From positions 248,001-312,000 of the forward strand of contig NZ_MOXD01000002.1 of NCBI RefSeq assembly GCF_001976145.1: a stretch of 64,000 nt of DNA, written 5' to 3'. This stretch comes from Serratia oryzae. GTDB lineage: Bacteria; Pseudomonadota; Gammaproteobacteria; Enterobacterales; Enterobacteriaceae. The first letter of the stretch is position 1. Every line of letters starts with the position of its first letter. The position numbers were made by a program, and so were the translations under genes. Under the pieces are notes generated by a model that was not told the origin of the DNA, did not search any database, and saw only the letters and a list, made by a program, of their open reading frames with translations. Shown here one piece after another: positions 59,144 through 64,000 of this stretch.

Positions 59144-59597
59144 TCAATAACCAGCCCTGAAATCAGGGCGGTTAACGCTAACAGAGTCTTTTAGCCCTGA
59201 GCTGAGTATGCCGGGGCTATAATGGGGCACCCACTGGTGCCCCATTTTTCGATCTGTACAGCGTTGCGGCAACGTTATCAAAGCGCATCCTGCCCCTATC
59301 TTCAGCCAGCACAAAGAAGAGTTCATTTTGTGGTAGTGCGATATGCCAGATAAGAGCAGAACAGTGATATTTTTTACTGCCGCGGGTTAGCACTCGTATT
59401 CTTGTGTGGAAACGTGTGCTGACCACCCAATGTCGCAGCGGGGGAAGTTGGCTGGCCCTCTAGAGTCTGTTAATCTACGCCAAAGCAGTGAAATATCGTA
59501 AAACCAGATGGTTGGAAAAATGTAGGTCAGCATTGAGATTTTCTTTAATGACCGTCAAACATTATAAAAATCAATTGAATTATTGTTTTGGATAAAG
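59144..59597. other. Region between the autotransporter and seqA
   Basis: About 450 bp. A GCCCTGA / TCAGGGC hairpin at 59154-59169 directly follows the autotransporter stop, and a strong terminator lies at 59222-59249. The right half is AT-rich and must carry the seqA promoter. The right junction of the insertion should lie here; I see no direct repeat or integrase. Confidence 0.5.
59222..59249 (+). terminator. Autotransporter terminator
   Basis: ATGGGGCACC pairs perfectly with GGTGCCCCAT around CACT and is followed by TTTTC. Confidence 0.88.
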
Positions 59598-60137
59598 ATG
59601 AAAACTATAGAAGTCGACGAGGAACTTTACCGCTATATTGCCAGCCACACGCAGCATATAGGTGAAAGTGCGTCCGATATTTTACGGCGTATGTTGAAGT
59701 TTACCGCTGGTCAGCCGTCGGTGCGCGTTGCTCCCGCTGCTGCGGGTGCCAAGGCGCTGGAGCCTGCCGCTGTGGGGCAACCTCCGCGCGATCGCGTACG
59801 TGCCGTGCGTGAACTGTTGCTGTCCGATGAATACGCCGAACAGAGCAAAGCTGTAAATCGTTTTATGCTGGTACTTTCCACACTGTATACGCTTGATGCA
59901 GAGGGCTTTACCGCAGCGACCGATGCATTGCATGGCCGTACCCGTACTTATTTTGCCGGCGATCAGCAAACCCTGCTGGCGAATGGAACGCATACTAAAC
60001 CGAAACACGTTCCGGGCACGCCTTACTGGGTAATTACCAATACCAATACCGGCCGCAAGCGCAGCATGATCGAAAATATCATGCAGGCGATGCAGTTCCC
60101 GGCGGAACTGATCGAGAAAGTTTGCGGTACTGTCTAA
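59598..60137 (+). CDS. seqA: Replication-initiation negative modulator SeqA
   Basis: A 179-residue protein that binds hemimethylated GATC sites, sequesters oriC and organises newly replicated DNA. The N-terminal multimerisation domain (MKTIEVDEELYRYIASHT) and the C-terminal DNA-binding domain (GTPYWVITNTNTGRKRSMIENIM) are intact, joined by an Ala/Pro-rich linker. The start at 59598 matches E. coli. It lies 76 bp before pgm. Confidence 0.96.
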   Translation: MKTIEVDEELYRYIASHTQHIGESASDILRRMLKFTAGQPSVRVAPAAAGAKALEPAAVGQPPRDRVRAVRELLLSDEYAEQSKAVNRFMLVLSTLYTLDAEGFTAATDALHGRTRTYFAGDQQTLLANGTHTKPKHVPGTPYWVITNTNTGRKRSMIENIMQAMQFPAELIEKVCGTV

Positions 60138-60213
60138 TTTAGCAAACAGCCCGTAACGGTGGCCGTCAGCGACACATTGCCCGGCTGCAGTTCGGGCATT
60201 AGGGAGAGAGTCG

Positions 60214-61857
60214 ATGGCGAATGACCCACGTGCCGGGCAACCTGCTCAGCAAAGTGATTTGATCAACGTAGCCCAGCTAACATCACAATACTACGTGCTG
60301 CAGCCGGAAGCAGGCAATGCAGCTCATGCGGTAAAATTCGGCACCTCAGGCCATCGCGGCAGTGCGATGCGCCAAAGCTTCAATGAAGCCCATATTCTGG
60401 CCATCGCTCAGGCGATTGCTGAAGTGCGCCGCCAGCAGGGCACCACTGGCCCATGCTATGTTGGTAAAGATACCCATGCCTTGTCTGAGCCTGCGTTCAT
60501 CTCTGTGCTGGAAGTGCTGACGGCCAACGGTGTAGATGTAGTAGTTCAAGAGAACAACGGTTTTACCCCAACGCCAGCGGTGTCACACGCAATCCTGTGT
60601 TACAACCGCAAGGGCGGTGCACATGCCGATGGCATCGTCATTACCCCTTCACACAACCCGCCAGAAGACGGCGGCATCAAATATAACCCGCCTAACGGCG
60701 GCCCGGCCGACACCAATCTGACGTCGGTGATTGAAAAGCGTGCCAACGAGCTGTTGGAGCTTAAGCTGCAGGGAGTGCAACGCCAGACGCTTGCGCAAGC
60801 CTGGAGTAGTGGTCATTTGCATGCGCAGGACCTGGTGCAGCCGTACGTTGAAGGTTTGGTTGAAGTGGTTGATATGCCTGCCATTCAGCGTGCTGGCCTG
60901 AAACTGGGGGTCGATCCGCTCGGGGGTTCCGGGATTGCTTACTGGCAGCGCATTGCTGAGCATTACAAGCTGGATCTGACGCTGGTGAATGATGCCATCG
61001 ATCAGACCTTCCGTTTTATGCACCTCGATCACGACGGCATTATCCGTATGGACTGTTCGTCGGAGTCAGCCATGGCTGGCCTACTGGCGCTGCGCGATAA
61101 GTTTGATCTGGCGTTTGCCAACGATCCTGACTACGACCGCCACGGTATCGTCACGCCAAGAGGCCTGATGAACCCGAACCACTATCTGGCCGTTGCCATC
61201 AATTACCTGTTCCAGCATCGTCCACGCTGGGGTGCGGACGTTGCCGTGGGCAAAACGCTGGTTTCCAGCGCGATGATTGACCGCGTGGTGGCGGATCTGG
61301 GCCGTAAGCTGGTGGAAGTGCCGGTCGGCTTCAAATGGTTCGTTGATGGTCTGTTCGACGGCAGCTTCGGCTTTGGTGGTGAAGAAAGCGCTGGTGCATC
61401 GTTCCTGCGGTTCGACGGTACGCCGTGGTCCACCGATAAAGACGGGATTATCATGTGCTTGCTGGCGGCAGAAATTACCGCCGTAACCGGTGATAACCCG
61501 CAACACCACTATGATGGGTTGGCCGAGCGTTTTGGGGCACCAAGTTACAACCGCCTGCAGGCACCGGCCACTTCTGCACAGAAAGCGGCATTGTCCAAGT
61601 TGTCACCCGAGATGGTCAAAGCCAGCATGCTGGCTGGCGATCCGATCACTGCGCGTTTGACCGCGGCACCGGGTAACGGCGCTTCGATCGGCGGGCTGAA
61701 AGTGATGACTGACAACGGTTGGTTTGCTGCCCGCCCTTCAGGCACTGAAGAAGCTTATAAGATCTACTGCGAAAGCTTCCTCGGCGCTGCGCACCGCGAG
61801 AAGATCGAACATGAAGCGGTTGAGATCGTCAGTGCGGTATTAGCTTCAGCCAAATAA
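60214..61857 (+). CDS. pgm: Phosphoglucomutase Pgm
   Basis: A 547-residue alpha-D-phosphohexomutase interconverting glucose-1- and glucose-6-phosphate. The phosphoserine loop is [11 protein letters not shown], the metal loop is DPDYDRHG, the sugar-binding loop is GGEESAGA and the phosphate-binding C-terminal loop is RPSGTEE. The ribosome-binding site GGGAGAGAG precedes ATG 60214. It is probably co-transcribed with seqA. Confidence 0.97.
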   Translation: MANDPRAGQPAQQSDLINVAQLTSQYYVLQPEAGNAAHAVKFGTSGHRGSAMRQSFNEAHILAIAQAIAEVRRQQGTTGPCYVGKDTHALSEPAFISVLEVLTANGVDVVVQENNGFTPTPAVSHAILCYNRKGGAHADGIVITPSHNPPEDGGIKYNPPNGGPADTNLTSVIEKRANELLELKLQGVQRQTLAQAWSSGHLHAQDLVQPYVEGLVEVVDMPAIQRAGLKLGVDPLGGSGIAYWQRIAEHYKLDLTLVNDAIDQTFRFMHLDHDGIIRMDCSSESAMAGLLALRDKFDLAFANDPDYDRHGIVTPRGLMNPNHYLAVAINYLFQHRPRWGADVAVGKTLVSSAMIDRVVADLGRKLVEVPVGFKWFVDGLFDGSFGFGGEESAGASFLRFDGTPWSTDKDGIIMCLLAAEITAVTGDNPQHHYDGLAERFGAPSYNRLQAPATSAQKAALSKLSPEMVKASMLAGDPITARLTAAPGNGASIGGLKVMTDNGWFAARPSGTEEAYKIYCESFLGAAHREKIEHEAVEIVSAVLASAK

Positions 61858-61879
61858 TCTCTTGCCCTGATGCTGAAAG

Positions 61880-61903
61880 GCGCTGTTGTTACAGCGCTTT
61901 TTT
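61880..61903 (+). terminator. pgm terminator
   Basis: GCGCTGT pairs with ACAGCGC around TGTT and is followed by six T, between the convergent pgm and kdpE. Confidence 0.9.
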
Positions 61904-61916
61904 CATGCATGTGGTT

Positions 61917-62606
61917 TCAGGGCATAAAGCGATAACCGACGCCGGTTTCAGTCAGCAAATGTCTGGGCCGCGCCGGATCGGCCTCCAGTTTCTGCCGCAG
62001 GTGGCCCATATAGATACGCAGATAATGGCTGTGCTCAACGTAATTAGGCCCCCAAACGTGGCTCAATAACTGGCGCTGGGTGATCACTTTGCCTGAGTTG
62101 GCCAGCAGTTCGGCCAATAAACGGAATTCGATGGGCGTCAGGTGCAGGTCTTCATCGTTGCGCAGCACGCGGCGGTTGATCAGATCGACGGTAATCTCAG
62201 AGAAAGTCACCAGCGGGCTCTCCTGCTGGCTGCTGGAGTGGCGGCGCAATGCCACTCGCACCCGGGCCAGCAGTTCACCAATCCCGAAAGGCTTGCTGAG
62301 ATAATCATCGGCCCCGGCATCCAGCGCGGCGATCTTGTCTTCTTCCGCATGGCGGGCTGAAAGTACGATCACCGGAATAGCGCTCCATTGCCGCAGATCG
62401 CGGATATAGTTCAACCCGTCACCGTCTGGCAACCCCAAATCGAGGATAATCAGATCCGGTTTGCGCGTGCCGGCCTCGATCAGCCCCCGCTGCAAGGTCT
62501 CGCTTTCAAATACCCGCCACCCCTCACTTTCCAGCGCAGTACGCACGAAACGACGGATCTCTTTCTCATCTTCAACAATCAGAATATTAGTTGGCGTTGT
62601 GGTCAC
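61917..62606 (-). CDS. kdpE: Response regulator KdpE
   Basis: A 229-residue OmpR/PhoB-family regulator of the high-affinity potassium pump. The receiver has VEDEKE, phospho-acceptor Asp in ILDLGLPDGDG and Lys in LSKPFG. The C-terminal winged helix has LTPIEFRLLAELLANSGKV. Its kinase partner KdpD is encoded just upstream with a 13-bp gap. Confidence 0.96.
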   Translation of the reverse strand: MTTTPTNILIVEDEKEIRRFVRTALESEGWRVFESETLQRGLIEAGTRKPDLIILDLGLPDGDGLNYIRDLRQWSAIPVIVLSARHAEEDKIAALDAGADDYLSKPFGIGELLARVRVALRRHSSSQQESPLVTFSEITVDLINRRVLRNDEDLHLTPIEFRLLAELLANSGKVITQRQLLSHVWGPNYVEHSHYLRIYMGHLRQKLEADPARPRHLLTETGVGYRFMP

Positions 62607-62619
62607 AGTGCCTCATCAT

Positions 62620-64000
62620 CTATAAGTCAAAGCCTTCACCTTCCAGCTCGGGTGGGGTTTCCAGCGGTAGCACAAAGTGGAAACTGGCACCGCCATTCTC
62701 GCCGTTTTCCGCCCAAATACGGCCGCCGTGCACTTCAATAATGGCACGGCAAATTGCTAACCCCAAACCGACACCCGGAATAGCAGATTCTTTATTACCT
62801 CGGGAGAACTTATCAAAAATAAGCTGCTTCTGCTCTGGTAGGATGCCTGGGCCATTGTCCCACACTTCCACTTCCAGCCATTCTGGCAGAGTTCGGGCGC
62901 GAATACCGATAGTCGCATTCGCCCCCGCGTATTTATTGGCATTTTCCAATAGGTTAGTGAATACCCGCTCCAATAGGCTGCCATCGCAATTGATCAGCAC
63001 CATGTCTGCTGGCAGCTCAACTTTGATTTCGTGCAGGGTCAGCAGCGGCTCCAGCATATGCAGCGATGCGCCGACGATCTCTTCTAACGACTGCCACTCT
63101 TTGCGCAGGTTAAAACCACCGGACTGAATACGCGCCATATCCAGCAGGTTATTCACCAGCCGGGTGGTGCTCAATACCTGCTGGCGGATTTGGCTGGCCT
63201 GTGATGCGTGGCTGGAACCTTCGGCGGCGAGATCCAGCGTCAGGATTTCTGCCTGGCCGAACAGCACGGTGAGTGGCGTACGCAAGTCGTGCGAGAGCGC
63301 GGCCAATAGTGAATTACGCAGTTGCTCGCGTTCGGCATCCAGCTTGGCCGCTTCGGCACTGCGCGCCAGATGCAGGCGTTCCAGTGCGCTGGCGATCAGC
63401 ACGGCAAAGGTTTGCAGCAGGCGCTGTTGCTCCGGCACCATCAGTTGGCGCAGGTTGGTGGGTTCGATCGCCAGCAGGCCGAAGGTCTGCTTTGACGTCC
63501 TGAGCGGTATCAACTGGTAAGGCACGCCGGGCAGCGTATCGGTACCGGCACCCGCTGGCAGGCCTTTGTCGTAGCTCCAGCGGGCGATGGCCTCGTCTAC
63601 CGACAGCGTGCCGCCTTCTTTTCCCACCATTTGTTTCAATGAGCCGTCCTCCTGCGGCAATAGCAGCAGGGTTTTTGCCTGGAAACTGCTGGAAAGGAAA
63701 TGGCTGCTGGTTTTGGCGACATCTTCACTGTTCAGCGCCTGGCTGAGCCCGCGAGACATCTCATACAAATGTCGGGCCCGCTGTTCCCGATAGCGCGCTA
63801 CCCGGGCCTGATAGCGCACTCCGGCGGTTAGATTACCGATGGTGATACCCACGCTCAGCATCACGGCAAACGTTAGCAGGTATTGCACATCGCTAACGGC
63901 GAGTGACCATCTTGGTTGCACAAAGAACAGATCGAAACTGGCGACGTTGATTATCGCCGCAAACACCGATGGCCAGCGGCCAAAGAACAGGGCGATGATG
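62620..64000 (-). CDS. kdpD: Sensor kinase KdpD, C-terminal part (truncated by window end)
   Basis: The frame is open to the last base of the window, so only about the C-terminal 460 residues are seen. They include the last membrane segments (SDVQYLLTFAVMLSVGITIGNL) and a GAF-like region. A HisKA with ALSHDLRTP and a HATPase with NLLENANKY, DNGPG and GVGLGL follow. The N-terminal KdpD/Usp domains lie outside. With KdpE it responds to potassium limitation and osmotic stress. The kdpFABC genes are expected to the right. Confidence 0.95.
   Translation of the reverse strand, partial: IIALFFGRWPSVFAAIINVASFDLFFVQPRWSLAVSDVQYLLTFAVMLSVGITIGNLTAGVRYQARVARYREQRARHLYEMSRGLSQALNSEDVAKTSSHFLSSSFQAKTLLLLPQEDGSLKQMVGKEGGTLSVDEAIARWSYDKGLPAGAGTDTLPGVPYQLIPLRTSKQTFGLLAIEPTNLRQLMVPEQQRLLQTFAVLIASALERLHLARSAEAAKLDAEREQLRNSLLAALSHDLRTPLTVLFGQAEILTLDLAAEGSSHASQASQIRQQVLSTTRLVNNLLDMARIQSGGFNLRKEWQSLEEIVGASLHMLEPLLTLHEIKVELPADMVLINCDGSLLERVFTNLLENANKYAGANATIGIRARTLPEWLEVEVWDNGPGILPEQKQLIFDKFSRGNKESAIPGVGLGLAICRAIIEVHGGRIWAENGENGGASFHFVLPLETPPELEGEGFDL

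Noticed and set aside
51975-59597. Prophage or integrative element ends around the accessory module
   Set aside because: No integrase, tRNA target, transposase or flanking direct repeat was visible; the insertion mechanism is left open.

Overview
The window is a chromosomal segment of an enterobacterium that looks like Serratia, probably of the S. proteamaculans / liquefaciens / plymuthica group rather than S. marcescens itself. The genus call rests on recognisable near-homologues of S. marcescens chitinase C and periplasmic chitobiase. These sit on a backbone whose gene order follows the E. coli cspE-to-kdpDE region almost gene for gene, on mostly the same strands. The assignment is from recalled sequence similarity, not from a database search.

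Layout. 0-5 kb holds a MASE1-GGDEF diguanylate cyclase, a zinc-ribbon microprotein, a cold-shock-domain protein, cspE, crcB behind a fluoride riboswitch, a MASE2-GGDEF diguanylate cyclase and tatE. 5-19 kb is a long minus-strand housekeeping block: lipoate synthesis (lipB-lipA), ybeD, the rod-shape and wall genes (dacA, rlpA, rodA, mrdA), rlmH, rsfS, nadD, holA, lptE and leuS, followed by ybeL on the plus strand. 19-31 kb has the glutamate/aspartate ABC transporter gltIJKL, then lnt, corC, ybeY, ybeZ, yjdM, miaB, ubiF and a six-gene tRNA operon (Met-Leu-Gln-Gln-Met-Gln). 31-49 kb is an amino-sugar and chitin region: asnB, chiC, nagBACD, nagE, glnS, chiP and chb. 49-52 kb has fur, fldA, ybfE and ybfF. 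52-59.3 kb is an accessory insertion between ybfF and seqA: a hybrid sensor kinase, a NarL-type response regulator, a small BamE-like lipoprotein and a 1100-residue autotransporter. 59.5-64 kb returns to the backbone with seqA, pgm, kdpE and the 3' part of kdpD, which runs off the window.

How the genes work together. ChiC cuts chitin outside the cell, ChiP takes oligosaccharides through the outer membrane, chitobiase splits them to GlcNAc, NagE imports and phosphorylates GlcNAc, and NagA and NagB convert it to fructose-6-phosphate. NagC boxes and CRP-like sites are visible upstream of nagE and chiP, and the chiP ribosome-binding site carries a match to the pairing region of the sRNA ChiX. E. 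coli's chiQ is missing and chb follows chiP directly.

Repeats. Two expanded ERIC elements lie at about 34.8-35.07 kb (between chiC and nagD) and 37.37-37.58 kb (inside the nag operon). A degenerate relative sits in the accessory insertion, and a foldback lies between nagC and nagD. No CRISPR array, insertion sequence, prophage or rRNA was seen. The least explained part is the two-component system / lipoprotein / autotransporter insertion, whose passenger domain has a strict two-type alternating repeat.
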